Below, piece by piece: positions 1-8,899 of a DNA stretch of 64,000 nt. The notes under the pieces were generated by a model. That model saw nothing but the letters and a program-made list of their open reading frames with translations, searched no databases and was not told where the DNA came from. The position numbers and the translations under genes were made by a program. How positions within the stretch are numbered: the first letter of the stretch is position 1; each line of letters opens with the position of its first letter. Source of the DNA: Paraburkholderia fungorum (lineage in GTDB: Bacteria; Pseudomonadota; Gammaproteobacteria; Burkholderiales; Burkholderiaceae); NCBI RefSeq assembly GCF_902833645.1, contig NZ_CADFGE010000004.1:248001-312000 (forward strand). Reading direction: 5' to 3'.

Positions 1-1
1 G

Positions 2-190
2 GCGATCAACGTCGATATCGACAACCAGCTCTACACCCGTGTCTGGTGGGACGTGAGCGGCCAGGATCGTACGCTGACCGAATTCTACGGGGCAGGCAGC
101 ACGCAGGCTCCGTATGACCCTTCGCAGTCTGCCGCTGGGTTCCTGCAGCAGATGGAGCAGCACAACGGCGCAAATGGCGGGGGACAGTGA
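2..190 (+). CDS. C-terminal end of an unidentified conjugation-locus protein (partial)
   Basis: An open frame enters from the left edge and stops with TGA at 188-190, giving about 62 residues. The visible part has a structured stretch (NVDIDNQLYTRVWWDVSG) followed by a Gln/Gly/Asn-rich tail. It lies directly upstream of virB1, and its stop overlaps the virB1 start, so it is almost certainly part of the same transfer operon. I do not recognise the family from this fragment. The 5' part of the gene is outside the window. Confidence 0.6.
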   Translation, partial: AINVDIDNQLYTRVWWDVSGQDRTLTEFYGAGSTQAPYDPSQSAAGFLQQMEQHNGANGGGQ

Positions 191-840
191 TGCTGCCGCT
201 CGACTTTATCCCGCTTGCACAACAGTGCGCGCCGCAGATCTCTCTGTCGACGATGGCAGCGATCGTTCGGACCGAATCGGACTTCAATCCGTATGCGATC
301 GGTGTCGTGCATGGCCGGCTTGCGCATCAGCCGGCCAGCGAAGACGAGGCCGTTGCGACGGTAAATGCGCTGGAGCGCGGCGGCTGGAATTTCAGTGTTG
401 GGCTCGCGCAGGTGAACCGCTCCAACTGGCCGGCCTATGGACTGGGCGAGCGGAGCGCATTCGACCCGTGCCGCAACCTGGCTGCGGGCGCCGCAATTCT
501 TCAGGGTTGCTTCGAGCTGGCGCGGCAGGCACGCGCGCGCGCATCGATCGATGCCCAGTCGGACCTTCGCGCAAGCCTGTCCTGTTACGCCAGCGGCGAC
601 TTTTCGACCGGGTATCGGACGGGCTATGTGCAGCGCGTGGTCGGCAATGCCAGTGTCGCGCCGGCGTCGTCAACGTCTGTCGTCGTGCCGGCCATTGCTC
701 CGATCCCTGTTGTCCCAATCGATTCTGACGTGCCGGAATCGCCGCGGCAATCCGGGGCGCTACACCACGGGTCGAATTCATCTGATATCTCGCCCGCGAC
801 CTCGGGCGGCAATTCGGACGGTAGTGCCGTGGTGTTTTAG
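190..840 (+). CDS. virB1: VirB1-like lytic transglycosylase of the type IV secretion system
   Basis: The 216-residue protein has the soluble-lytic-transglycosylase pattern: the putative catalytic Glu29 in IVRTESDFNP, then a FSVGLAQVN segment and a Cys-containing helical part (CYASGDFSTGY) typical of VirB1-type SLT domains. The family cleaves peptidoglycan in the periplasm so that the secretion channel can assemble. The C-terminal 60 residues are Ser/Pro-rich and probably unstructured. ATG at 190 overlaps the upstream stop, and GTG at 187 is an alternative start. It is the first gene of the virB1-virB11 series. No clear signal peptide is visible, so export may use a non-classical N-terminus or an earlier start. 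Confidence 0.88.
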   Translation: MLPLDFIPLAQQCAPQISLSTMAAIVRTESDFNPYAIGVVHGRLAHQPASEDEAVATVNALERGGWNFSVGLAQVNRSNWPAYGLGERSAFDPCRNLAAGAAILQGCFELARQARARASIDAQSDLRASLSCYASGDFSTGYRTGYVQRVVGNASVAPASSTSVVVPAIAPIPVVPIDSDVPESPRQSGALHHGSNSSDISPATSGGNSDGSAVVF

Positions 841-888
841 TCCGCCCATCGGGAAGTAACAAAGTTTCGGAATGGAAAGGAGTTAATC

Positions 889-1230
889 ATGAAATTAGGA
901 TTACTAATATTTGAGAAGCATAATAGTTTCACTCCAGACGATGGACGGCGTGCCCGAAGGGCAGCCCGATGGGTAACTGCGGCGGCCGTGGCACTGCTGG
1001 CTACGTCACCGGCGTGGGCGCAGCTTTCCCAGGTCAACACACTGCTGACCACGATCCAGACGACGCTGCTCGGCGTCGGCGGCGTGATCTGCTCGATCTC
1101 CATCATCTGGGCCGGCTTCCGGATGATGTTCCAGCACGCCCGCTTCGGCGATATCGCGAACGTGTTCATCGGCGGGCTCTTCGTTGGTTGCGCAACGGTG
1201 ATCGCCGGCATGCTGATTCCGACGAGCTGA
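889..1230 (+). CDS. virB2: VirB2-type pilin subunit of the conjugative T4SS
   Basis: The 113-residue protein has a long basic N-terminal region, a hydrophobic signal segment ending in SPAWA|Q, and two hydrophobic helices (about residues 60-80 and 90-110) separated by a short polar loop. This is the VirB2/TrbC major pilin architecture. After signal peptidase cleavage it should be a membrane-stored pilin of about 70 residues. The start has a good ribosome site (GAAAGGAG upstream of 889). It is followed directly by virB3, in the standard virB order. The N-terminal leader, with several Lys/Arg before the hydrophobic core, is longer than in most family members. Confidence 0.88.
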   Translation: MKLGLLIFEKHNSFTPDDGRRARRAARWVTAAAVALLATSPAWAQLSQVNTLLTTIQTTLLGVGGVICSISIIWAGFRMMFQHARFGDIANVFIGGLFVGCATVIAGMLIPTS

Positions 1231-1246
1231 TCAGGGAGCGCACACC

Positions 1247-1567
1247 ATGAATCCGCTCAAGGACCCCGTCTTCAAGGGTGCCACACGTCCCGCGATGATC
1301 TGGGGCGTGCCGCTCGTAGCCTTCCTGATGATCGGCGGCGGCATGCTGATCCCGGCCATCTGGGCGCTACTCGCGACTCCGCCTCTCGGCGTCGCGATCC
1401 TTTTCCTGATGATCCCGGTGTTTGTCGTGCTGCGCGTGATCACGCGCCACGACGACCAGCGCCTCGCGCAGTACCTGTTGCGCGCACGTATGGTGCTGCG
1501 CCAGGGCAACCGCCGCTTCTGGGGCGGGCATGCCTATGTGCCGGTCCGCCTCAAGAGGAGGGTGTGA
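1247..1567 (+). CDS. virB3: VirB3-like inner-membrane T4SS component
   Basis: The 106-residue protein opens with NPLKDPVFKGATRPAM, a typical VirB3/TrbD N-terminus. One long hydrophobic hairpin (about residues 22-62) and a basic C-terminal tail follow. VirB3 binds the VirB4 ATPase at the inner membrane and is sometimes fused to it. Here the two genes are separate, and the VirB3 stop is one base before the VirB4 start. Length and position agree with the family. Confidence 0.88.
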   Translation: MNPLKDPVFKGATRPAMIWGVPLVAFLMIGGGMLIPAIWALLATPPLGVAILFLMIPVFVVLRVITRHDDQRLAQYLLRARMVLRQGNRRFWGGHAYVPVRLKRRV

Positions 1568-1568
1568 C

Positions 1569-4046
1569 ATGCCGGCCGAACCGCAACTCGTGGCCGTCGC
1601 CAACCGGGAAGTGCCACTCGCCGGCTACATCCCGTACTCGACGCATGTTACCGACCACGTCATCAAGACGCGCGAGGGCGACTACCTGCAGGTCTGGAAG
1701 CTCGCCGGCATCGCGTTTGAGGCGGCGGACCCGGCCGATATCCTCGCGCGGCATGACGGGTTCAACCAGTTCGTGCGGTGCTTGGCCGGCGGCCATGCGG
1801 CGCTGTGGTCGCATCGCCTGCGCAGGCGCGTGTCGGACCGCTTCCCGACGGAGTACCACAACCGCTTCTGCGAGGAGCTGGCCACGCGCTACTACGCGAG
1901 CTTCGCGGGCTACCGGATGATGGCCAACGAGCTGTACCTGACGCTGGTCTATCGGCCGAACCGTACCCGGCTCGGTCGTGTTTTCAGTCGCGCTGCGCGG
2001 CGCACGCGTGACGATATCCGGCGCGACCAGCTCGACGCACTGAAGGTCATGGCCGAACTGGCCGCCCACGTCGAATCGAGCCTCAAGCCCTACGACCCGG
2101 TCGCGCTCGGCGTCTATACGCGGCCAAGCCCCTTCACGCCGCGCTCGCGCCGTTATTCGTCGGCACTGGAACTGTTCGGCTATCTGGTGAACGGCGTCTG
2201 GGAGCGCGAGCCCGTACCGTCCGGCTCGATCCGCGAGGCGCTGCCGACCTCGCGCCTGTTCGTCGGCGCCGAGAAGATCGAGATCCGCATGCCGGCCGCG
2301 ACGCGCTTCGCCGCGATGCTCGACCTGAAGGATTACCCCGAAGACACCGAGCCGGGGATGCTCAACGGTCTGCTGTACGGTGACTTCGAGTACATCGAGA
2401 CGCAGTCGTTCACGATCCTCGACCGGCCCAGCGCGAAGGAGGCGCTGGAGCGGCAGCGCAACCAGCTTATCGCGGGCGAGGACGTCGCCGTGTCGCAGGT
2501 CGAGGCGATGGACCGCGCACTCGATGAACTGGTCAACGGCGATTTTGTGCTTGGCGAATATCACTATTCGCTGGCCGTGCTCGGCGACACGCTGGATGAC
2601 GTATCCCGCAGCGTGGCGAAGGCCCGCACGCAACTGGCCGATGCCGGCTTCCAGACCGCGCTGATTGACCTCGTTGCCGATGCGGCCTGGTTCGCGCAGC
2701 TACCAGGCAACTGGCGCTACCGCCCACGCGAAGCGAAGCTCACGTCGCGCAACTTCTGCGGCCTGTCGAGCCTGCACAACTTCGCGACAGGAAAGCGCGA
2801 CGGCAATCCGTGGGGCGAGGCGATCTCGATCGTCAAGACGCCGAGCGGCCAGCCGCTCTACCTGAATTTCCACGTCACGCCCGACAAGCAGGACTCGCTC
2901 GACGAAAAGGCGCTCGCCAATACCCAGATCATCGGTCGCGCCGGCGCGGGCAAGACCGTGCTCGAACTGTTCCTGCTCGCGATGGCGACGAAGTACGGCA
3001 TCACCGCCGTGCTGTTCGACAAGGACCGCGGTACCGAGATCGCTATCCGGGCGATGGGCGGCACCTATACGGTGTTCCGTCGCGGCGAGCCGACCGGGTT
3101 GAACCCGTTCCAGATGGAGCCGGGCGAACCCGTGATCGATTTCTGGGAGCGGCTGGTCCGCAAGCTCGTCGACATCGGCGCGGCACTCTCCGCGAAGGAC
3201 GAACTCGATATCTCGCGCGCTGTGCGCGAGGTCGCCCGCATGGATAAACCCTTGCGGCGTCTCTCGATGGTCCGGCAGCTCCTGCCGAACGTGGGCGAGA
3301 ACAGCCTGCATGCGCGGCTCGCCAAATGGTGCGCGGGCGGGCGCCTGGGCTGGGTGCTCGATAACCCGACCGACCGTATCGATCTTTCGCTTGCGACCCT
3401 GTTCGGCTTCGACGACACCGAACTGCTCGATGACGCGGAGGTCTCCACGCCCGTCACGATGTACCTGCTGCACCGGACCGAGAACCTGATCGATGGCCGG
3501 CGCTTCGTGTACGTCATGACCGAATTCTGGAAGCGTCTCGGCGATCCGGTCTTCACGGACTTTGCCCAGAACAAGCAGAAGACGATCCGCAAGCAGAACG
3601 GCCTCGGCATCTTCGACACGCAGTCGCCGGCCGATGTGCTGCGCAGCCCGATCGCCAGCGCGCTGATCGAGCAGAGCGCGACGTTCTTCTTCCTGCCGAA
3701 CCCGCGTGCCGATTACGACGACTATGTGCGCGGTTTCAAGCTGACCGAAGCCGAATTCAACATCGTGCGCAACCTCGGCGAGAACAGCCGCATGTTCCTC
3801 GTCAAGCAGGGGCATCGGTCGGCCATCGGCCGGCTCGATCTCGCGGGTCTGGGCGACGTGCTCGACGTGCTGTCTGGCACGACCGACAACGTGGAGCTGC
3901 TCGACACGATCCGTGCCCAGGTCGGTGACCTGCCGCAGAACTGGCTGCCCGTCTTCCATGAGCAGCTCGCGAAGCGCCGCGCGGCACAGGCAGAACAGGC
4001 CAGCGCGCGTCAGTCGCAGTTGCCGGGGCCGGGAGGTGTGCGATGA
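1569..4046 (+). CDS. virB4: VirB4-family ATPase of the conjugative T4SS
   Basis: This 825-residue protein is a CagE/TrbE/VirB4 ATPase, the largest energising subunit at the base of the secretion channel. The N-terminal domain contains the family-typical YIPYSTHVTDHVI segment. The Walker A motif GRAGAGKT is at about residues 456-463. The Walker B region reads VYVMTEFWK near residue 650, with Thr where most VirB4 proteins have the Walker B Asp. The following Glu and Trp are kept. The start at 1569 was chosen over an upstream ATG inside virB3 because it directly follows the virB3 stop. Its own stop overlaps the next start (ATGA at 4043). Confidence 0.95.
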   Translation: MPAEPQLVAVANREVPLAGYIPYSTHVTDHVIKTREGDYLQVWKLAGIAFEAADPADILARHDGFNQFVRCLAGGHAALWSHRLRRRVSDRFPTEYHNRFCEELATRYYASFAGYRMMANELYLTLVYRPNRTRLGRVFSRAARRTRDDIRRDQLDALKVMAELAAHVESSLKPYDPVALGVYTRPSPFTPRSRRYSSALELFGYLVNGVWEREPVPSGSIREALPTSRLFVGAEKIEIRMPAATRFAAMLDLKDYPEDTEPGMLNGLLYGDFEYIETQSFTILDRPSAKEALERQRNQLIAGEDVAVSQVEAMDRALDELVNGDFVLGEYHYSLAVLGDTLDDVSRSVAKARTQLADAGFQTALIDLVADAAWFAQLPGNWRYRPREAKLTSRNFCGLSSLHNFATGKRDGNPWGEAISIVKTPSGQPLYLNFHVTPDKQDSLDEKALANTQIIGRAGAGKTVLELFLLAMATKYGITAVLFDKDRGTEIAIRAMGGTYTVFRRGEPTGLNPFQMEPGEPVIDFWERLVRKLVDIGAALSAKDELDISRAVREVARMDKPLRRLSMVRQLLPNVGENSLHARLAKWCAGGRLGWVLDNPTDRIDLSLATLFGFDDTELLDDAEVSTPVTMYLLHRTENLIDGRRFVYVMTEFWKRLGDPVFTDFAQNKQKTIRKQNGLGIFDTQSPADVLRSPIASALIEQSATFFFLPNPRADYDDYVRGFKLTEAEFNIVRNLGENSRMFLVKQGHRSAIGRLDLAGLGDVLDVLSGTTDNVELLDTIRAQVGDLPQNWLPVFHEQLAKRRAAQAEQASARQSQLPGPGGVR

Positions 4047-5200
4047 GCGGCCTCTTCACTGCTGTCGGCGGCACTCTCGAAAACGGCATGTCGACCTACG
4101 TCACGAACGTCTCGTCAGCGCTGTCCGGTGCGCTCGTGCCCGTCGTGACCACGGGCGTCACGATCTGGGTGCTCGCCTATGGTCTCGCGGTCGTGCGCGG
4201 CGAAGCGCACGAAGCTGTGCCGGCGTTCGCGTGGCGCGGACTGAAGGTGGCGATCACGCTCGCGTTCGCGCTGAGTGCCGGCATCTATCAGCAGCAGGTC
4301 GTGACCGCTGTCGATGGCGCGACTTCCGGACTCGCGCAGACCATCCAGAACGCGGCCAATACCACGGGTGGTGGCAATCCCGGCTGCGGGTCGGTCAGCG
4401 GTAGCAGTGTGACCGGGCAGGGCACGGCGACCAGCATCTACCAGACGCTCGACTGCTATGACCAGCAGATCGATCTCGTGCTCGATGCCTATTCGGAAAA
4501 AGCAACACACGAAGGGCTGAGTCTGGCCGGGATCGTCGCGGGCATTGGCGATTTCCTGTTCGGGCTGGTGGCTGCACTCGGCGGCACGCTCTTCCTCATC
4601 GTGCTGGCCTTCGAGGTCGTGATGGCGCGGATGCTGCTCGATCTCGTACTCGGACTGGGTCCGGTTTTTATCGCCTGCGCGGCGTTTTCTCCGACTGCTC
4701 GCTTTTTCGAGGCGTGGACCGCGAAGGTCGTCAATTACGCGCTGCTGCAGGTGCTCGTCGCCGCTTTCCTTGGCATGGCGCTTACGGCGTTTTCGACCGA
4801 GCTCGCGCCATTCCAGGTGACGACCTCGTCGCCCACATCGAACGCCGCTTCGCTGATCTCGGCTGGCCAGGCTGCACTGGAAGCCACGGCCGCCTGGGGG
4901 GCCGCAGCCGGCATGTTCGCGAGCGGCGTGTTCCTCGCCATGGTCGGCTGGCAGTTGCCGTCCGTTGCTTCGGGCTTGTCGGGTGGCGCAACGCTTTCCG
5001 GCTTCGGCGCGTTCGTCGCGGGCATCGCTTCGCGCAGCGTCGTGACGGCCATCGGCCGGGCACTCAAGGGCAACGGACGCGGCCCGCGTTCCGGCGGCGA
5101 GATTCATGACCGGACAGGTTCGCGCGGTGGCACGGGTGGTGGTGCGGTGCCTGCCTACCAGCGTGCGGCGCGCGCGAACCTGGGCCAGCAGAGCGATTGA
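4043..5200 (+). CDS. virB6: VirB6/TrbL-like polytopic channel protein
   Basis: The 385-residue protein has a hydrophobic N-terminal region, a large periplasmic-type loop with a Cys pair (about residues 112-135) and a cluster of hydrophobic helices from about residue 165 to 340, then a Gly/Arg-rich polar tail. This is the VirB6/TrbL layout. The family forms the inner-membrane part of the substrate channel. The start overlaps the virB4 stop (ATGA), so translation is probably coupled. It precedes virB5 here, whereas many VirB loci have virB5 first. Confidence 0.9.
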   Translation: MSGLFTAVGGTLENGMSTYVTNVSSALSGALVPVVTTGVTIWVLAYGLAVVRGEAHEAVPAFAWRGLKVAITLAFALSAGIYQQQVVTAVDGATSGLAQTIQNAANTTGGGNPGCGSVSGSSVTGQGTATSIYQTLDCYDQQIDLVLDAYSEKATHEGLSLAGIVAGIGDFLFGLVAALGGTLFLIVLAFEVVMARMLLDLVLGLGPVFIACAAFSPTARFFEAWTAKVVNYALLQVLVAAFLGMALTAFSTELAPFQVTTSSPTSNAASLISAGQAALEATAAWGAAAGMFASGVFLAMVGWQLPSVASGLSGGATLSGFGAFVAGIASRSVVTAIGRALKGNGRGPRSGGEIHDRTGSRGGTGGGAVPAYQRAARANLGQQSD

Positions 5201-5227
5201 AGGCGAATGGACAGCGAGGTGATGACG

Positions 5228-5932
5228 ATGAACGAACGAAGCAGATGGATGGGTGCCGCGTTGATGTCGATGGTGTCGGCAGCGTACTGGAGCAGCGCGC
5301 ACGCGCAGGGTATCCCGGTCTTTGACGCGCAGAACGTTGTGCAGGCCATCGCGACGGTAGCCCAGCTGGAGCAGCAAGTGCAGCAGGAAATCCAGATCTA
5401 CCAGTCGACGGTCGGCACGCGCGGTTTCGGCGCGCTGATGAGCAACCCGGTCGTGGCGAAGTCGCTGCCGTCGAACTGGCAGAGCGTCTACACGGCGGTC
5501 CAGAACGGCGGCTATTCGGGCCTGACGGGCAGCGCGCAGGCGCTGCGCTCGGCGAGCCAGATCTACAACTGCGAGGACCAGACCGGGATCGACCAGCAGG
5601 TTTGCCAGCGCGCGCTGAACAAGCCGTTCCAGGACAAGGCGTTCGGGCAGCAGGCGTACCAGACCGAGCTGCAGGAGCTGAATCAGATCCAGAGCCTCGC
5701 GCAGCAGATCGACGCGACCCAGGACCCGAAAGGCGTCGCCGAACTGCAGGCACGTATCCAGGCCGAGAGCACGATGGTCGGCAACGAGATGACGAAGCTG
5801 CAACTGTTCCGGATGCTGTCCGATGCCGAGGACAAGCTCGTGGCCGAGCAGCAAGGCGAACTGGTACTGAGTCGCGCGGGCAAGACGAGTCGGCTCCAGG
5901 ACCAGATGGTTCCCGCGTCGTTTGGGAATTGA
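5228..5932 (+). CDS. virB5: VirB5-like minor pilus subunit
   Basis: The protein of about 234 residues has a signal peptide ending SSAHA|Q and then a Gln-rich, mostly helical body (AQLEQQVQQEIQIYQSTVG; QIQSLAQQIDAT), as in VirB5/TraC pilus-tip proteins that are exported to the periplasm and mediate recipient contact. ATG at 5228 is preceded by GAGG at good distance. ATGs at 5207 and 5222 are in frame and possible. A conserved-looking Cys pair (IYNCEDQTGIDQQVCQR) probably forms a disulfide. It is followed after 10 bases by a lipoprotein gene. Confidence 0.88.
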   Translation: MNERSRWMGAALMSMVSAAYWSSAHAQGIPVFDAQNVVQAIATVAQLEQQVQQEIQIYQSTVGTRGFGALMSNPVVAKSLPSNWQSVYTAVQNGGYSGLTGSAQALRSASQIYNCEDQTGIDQQVCQRALNKPFQDKAFGQQAYQTELQELNQIQSLAQQIDATQDPKGVAELQARIQAESTMVGNEMTKLQLFRMLSDAEDKLVAEQQGELVLSRAGKTSRLQDQMVPASFGN

Positions 5933-5942
5933 GGAGGGAGCC

Positions 5943-6143
5943 ATGTCCGTGCCAACTTCCCTGATCTTCGCCGGCTGTATTGCCTGGAGCCTGGCGGCGT
6001 GCAGTAGCGGGCCGCCGAAACCCATGCTGCCCGATGGCCTGCATCGTGTCCCGGTTAATCGTGTGCCGCCTATTCCTGATGTGTCGAACGCGACGCCGAC
6101 AGCAAAGCCGGATGCTGCATCGGATACCGGAGACCGGTCATGA
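5943..6143 (+). CDS. VirB7-like small lipoprotein
   Basis: The 66-residue protein has a signal peptide with lipobox LAAC (Cys at about residue 20) and a short Pro-rich mature part. Its size, lipobox and position between virB5 and virB8 fit the VirB7 outer-membrane lipoprotein that anchors VirB9. A role as an Eex-type exclusion lipoprotein cannot be ruled out. The start is preceded by GAGGGAG, a strong ribosome site. The stop overlaps the virB8 start. Confidence 0.75.
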   Translation: MSVPTSLIFAGCIAWSLAACSSGPPKPMLPDGLHRVPVNRVPPIPDVSNATPTAKPDAASDTGDRS

Positions 6144-6844
6144 GCACGCCGCACGACTATGGGCGCGTGCTCGACATCGAGGCGTCGCTGACCTACCTGC
6201 AGGAACGTTCCGAGCGCCGTGCCTGGCATGTCGCCTATGCGGCGGTCGGCGTGGCCGTGCTCAGTGTGGCTGCGCTCGCGGTGATGGTGCCGTTCTACCG
6301 CGTGGTGCCGCTGCCGATCGAGGTCGATCGCTTGACGGGCGAGTCCCAGGTGATCGATGTACTCGATGCCCATCATATCCATACGAAGGAGATCCAGGAC
6401 AAGCACTGGGTCGAGACCTACGTGCGCGAGCGCGAACGCTACGACTGGGGCCTGCTGCAGATGGACTACGACAGCGTGCTTGCGATGAGCGATGACGTGG
6501 TCGCGCGCGACTACCGCGGCATCTATAGCGGTCCCGACGCGCTCGACCGGCAGCTTGGGGCGGGCACCGAGCGGCGCGTGCGGATTCTCTCGGTCACGCT
6601 GCCGCCCGACGAACCGGGTCACGCGGTCGTGCATGTCGAGCGCGCCTCGTTCAGGAACGGCCAGGTCGATACCGAGCCGACGCAGCGTTTCGTGATCACG
6701 CTGGCCTATACCTACAAGCCACCTGTGTTCACGCGCGAGAGCGTGGCGATCACCAATCCGTTCGGCTTCAAGGTTACGGCATACAGCCGCGATCCCGAAT
6801 ATACGCCGCCGGCCTCGGCTGCCGCGGCGGGAGGCACGCCATGA
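6140..6844 (+). CDS. virB8: VirB8-like inner-membrane T4SS protein
   Basis: The 234-residue protein has a short cytosolic N-terminus, a single transmembrane helix at about residues 33-55 and a periplasmic NTF2-like domain with typical VirB8 signatures (VETYVRERERYDW, QMDYDSVLAMSDD, and an NPFGFKVT motif near the C-terminus). VirB8 is a nucleation factor that bridges the inner membrane complex and VirB9/VirB10. The start overlaps the lipoprotein gene, and the stop overlaps virB9 (ATGA). Confidence 0.94.
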   Translation: MSTPHDYGRVLDIEASLTYLQERSERRAWHVAYAAVGVAVLSVAALAVMVPFYRVVPLPIEVDRLTGESQVIDVLDAHHIHTKEIQDKHWVETYVRERERYDWGLLQMDYDSVLAMSDDVVARDYRGIYSGPDALDRQLGAGTERRVRILSVTLPPDEPGHAVVHVERASFRNGQVDTEPTQRFVITLAYTYKPPVFTRESVAITNPFGFKVTAYSRDPEYTPPASAAAAGGTP

Positions 6845-7677
6845 GAACGCTTCTTTTCGCGCTTTTTGCCGCCACAGCACTCGCGGGTCTGCCGTTCTCC
6901 GGCATGGTCCACGCGGTCGATCTGCCAGGTTGGAACGACGATTCGCGCGTGCGCCAGGTGATCTATCACGCGGACGAAGTGGTGCGCGTCGAGGCGCAGC
7001 GCGGTTTTGCCACGCATATCGCGCTCGATCCGCACGAGCAGATCCAGGTCGTCGCGCCCGGTGACCGGGACGGCTGGCAGATCGTCGCAAACAAGGGTGA
7101 CCACGACGTGTACCTGAAGCCGCAGCTTGCCGCGCACGACTCGAATCTCGAAATCCGCACCGATCGCCGCAGCTACAGCTTCGATCTGGTGGTGCTGCCG
7201 CTCCAGTCGAAATTCGGCAACGACCGGGTGATGTACCGCGTGACCTTCGTCTACCCGGACGAACTGGTGAAGCAGGCGCACGCGGATTCCGACGCTGGGC
7301 TGGTCGCGAAGCGTTTCGCTCAATCACCCGTCGTGCGTAACGCACGGTACTCGATGCAGGTCATGCCGGATTCGGACGACATCGCGCCGACCGCCGCATG
7401 GGACGACGGACGCTTCACGTATCTGCGTATCCCGAACAACCGTCGCATGCCGGCGATTTTCCGGGTGGCCGACGATGGTACGGAGAGCGTGGTCGATAAG
7501 CACGTCGAGGGAAACACGATTGTCGTGCATGAGGTCGCAAAGCGGTTCGTGCTGCGGCTCGGCAAGGAAGTCGTCGGGATCTGGAATGACGCCTACGACA
7601 TGGATGGCGTGCCGCCGCATGACGGCACCACGGTCAGCGGCGTGAAGCGTGTTCTGCGGAGCCACGGCGATGAATGA
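6841..7677 (+). CDS. virB9: VirB9-like core-complex protein
   Basis: The 278-residue protein has a signal peptide (cleavage near residue 25), an N-terminal VirB9/CagX domain (VIYHADEVVRVEAQRGFATHI) and a C-terminal beta-rich outer-membrane domain (FTYLRIPNNRRMPAIFRV) with the usual VirB9 pattern. Together with the VirB7 lipoprotein and VirB10 it builds the outer-membrane core ring. It overlaps virB8 by four bases and virB10 by eight bases (ATGAATGA). Confidence 0.94.
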   Translation: MRTLLFALFAATALAGLPFSGMVHAVDLPGWNDDSRVRQVIYHADEVVRVEAQRGFATHIALDPHEQIQVVAPGDRDGWQIVANKGDHDVYLKPQLAAHDSNLEIRTDRRSYSFDLVVLPLQSKFGNDRVMYRVTFVYPDELVKQAHADSDAGLVAKRFAQSPVVRNARYSMQVMPDSDDIAPTAAWDDGRFTYLRIPNNRRMPAIFRVADDGTESVVDKHVEGNTIVVHEVAKRFVLRLGKEVVGIWNDAYDMDGVPPHDGTTVSGVKRVLRSHGDE

Positions 7678-8899
7678 CGATACCGAACGTAACGTGATCG
7701 AGCCCGACGACTCCGCGGGCCAGCAGCCAGCGCGCAACCCGAATGGCGGTGCTGCGCCGATGTCTGCCGATCGCGGCATGCCGGCGCTGGGCCAGTACCG
7801 TAGCGCCCGTCCGCGGGCTTGGTGGCTGACGCCGATCGCAATCGTGCTGGTGGTTGGTGCCGGTGCGGTCTGGACGGTGCATGGCTTCCTCGCGCGTCAC
7901 GATGCCGAGGCGAAGGCGCGGCGCGATTCGGTGACCGACACGTCCACGCAGGGCCGCACATTCAGGGACGCTCCTGCGTCTGCGGTTATCGCGGCATCGG
8001 TGCCCGCGCCCGCGAGCGCCGTTGTCGTTCGTCCTGTGCCGGCGTCGGGTGTGACTGTCGCTCCGGTTAGCACGCCGCATGTCGCAACTCCCCACAGCTA
8101 TTACGATGCGCCCCTGCTGGCCATGGGCGGCGGGCAGGAGGCTACGGCCAGACTGCCAGGCGATCTCGGGACCGGCAGCGTGGCAGTTTCCGCTTCGTCG
8201 GTCACCGCAGCCGTATCCGGTAGCGCCGTGGCTCCGGTCATGGGTCAGGCGGGCGGCGCGCTCGCCCAGGCACTGACGCCGACAGCGACGCCGCGTGTGC
8301 GTGCCGCGATGCTTGGCAATCGCAGTCTCATTCTCGCGCAGGGCGCCAAGATCGATTGCGTGGGCGACACGGCCTTCGACTCGACCGAGGCCGGCACCTC
8401 GACCTGCACCGTCACGAAGAACGTGTACTCGGACGACGGACACGTGCTGCTGGTCGAGCGTGGCTCGCAGATTAACAGCGAGTACCGCTCGAACCTGGCG
8501 CCGGGGCAGAAGCGCGTATTCGTGCTGTCGGCGCGCATCAAGACGCCGGATGGTGTCACGGTCGAGATTGACTCGCCGGCGGCCGACGCACTCGGCCGCA
8601 TGGGGATGGACGGGTACGTGGACAATCATTGGGGGCAACGCATCGGTGCAGCGATGCTGCTTGGTGTGACTCAGGACGCGATCGGCTATCTGGCGACACG
8701 TGGTGGCAACGGCAACGGGTCGGTGGTGTTCGAGAACACGCAGCAGCAGGGCACCGACATGGCTACGCGCGTGCTCGACAGCACGATCAATATCCCGCCT
8801 ACGCTGAAGCAAAATCAAGGCACGGAATTTACGATCACGATCGCGCGTGATCTGGATTTCGGATCAGTCTATGCGTTGCAGCCGGAGGGCGCGCAATGA
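7670..8899 (+). CDS. virB10: VirB10-like core-complex protein
   Basis: The 409-residue protein has a cytosolic N-terminal tail, a transmembrane helix at about residues 47-67, a long Pro/Ala/Val-rich periplasmic linker and a C-terminal TrbI/VirB10 beta-barrel domain beginning around residue 205 (GNRSLILAQGAKIDC ... YSDDGHVLLVERGSQ). VirB10 spans both membranes and senses ATP use by VirB4, VirB11 and VirD4. ATG at 7670 overlaps the virB9 stop. The C-terminal QNQGTEFTITIARDLDF segment is the typical domain end. Confidence 0.95.
   Translation: MNDDTERNVIEPDDSAGQQPARNPNGGAAPMSADRGMPALGQYRSARPRAWWLTPIAIVLVVGAGAVWTVHGFLARHDAEAKARRDSVTDTSTQGRTFRDAPASAVIAASVPAPASAVVVRPVPASGVTVAPVSTPHVATPHSYYDAPLLAMGGGQEATARLPGDLGTGSVAVSASSVTAAVSGSAVAPVMGQAGGALAQALTPTATPRVRAAMLGNRSLILAQGAKIDCVGDTAFDSTEAGTSTCTVTKNVYSDDGHVLLVERGSQINSEYRSNLAPGQKRVFVLSARIKTPDGVTVEIDSPAADALGRMGMDGYVDNHWGQRIGAAMLLGVTQDAIGYLATRGGNGNGSVVFENTQQQGTDMATRVLDSTINIPPTLKQNQGTEFTITIARDLDFGSVYALQPEGAQ

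Noticed and set aside
2700..3959. Long antisense frame opposite virB4
   Set aside because: It mirrors virB4 codons with no independent start signal or domain.
4115..7345. Antisense open frame of 1076 codons across virB6 to virB9
   Set aside because: It lies entirely opposite well-supported virB genes, is Arg/Ala-rich and has no domain. It is a GC-rich third-position artefact.
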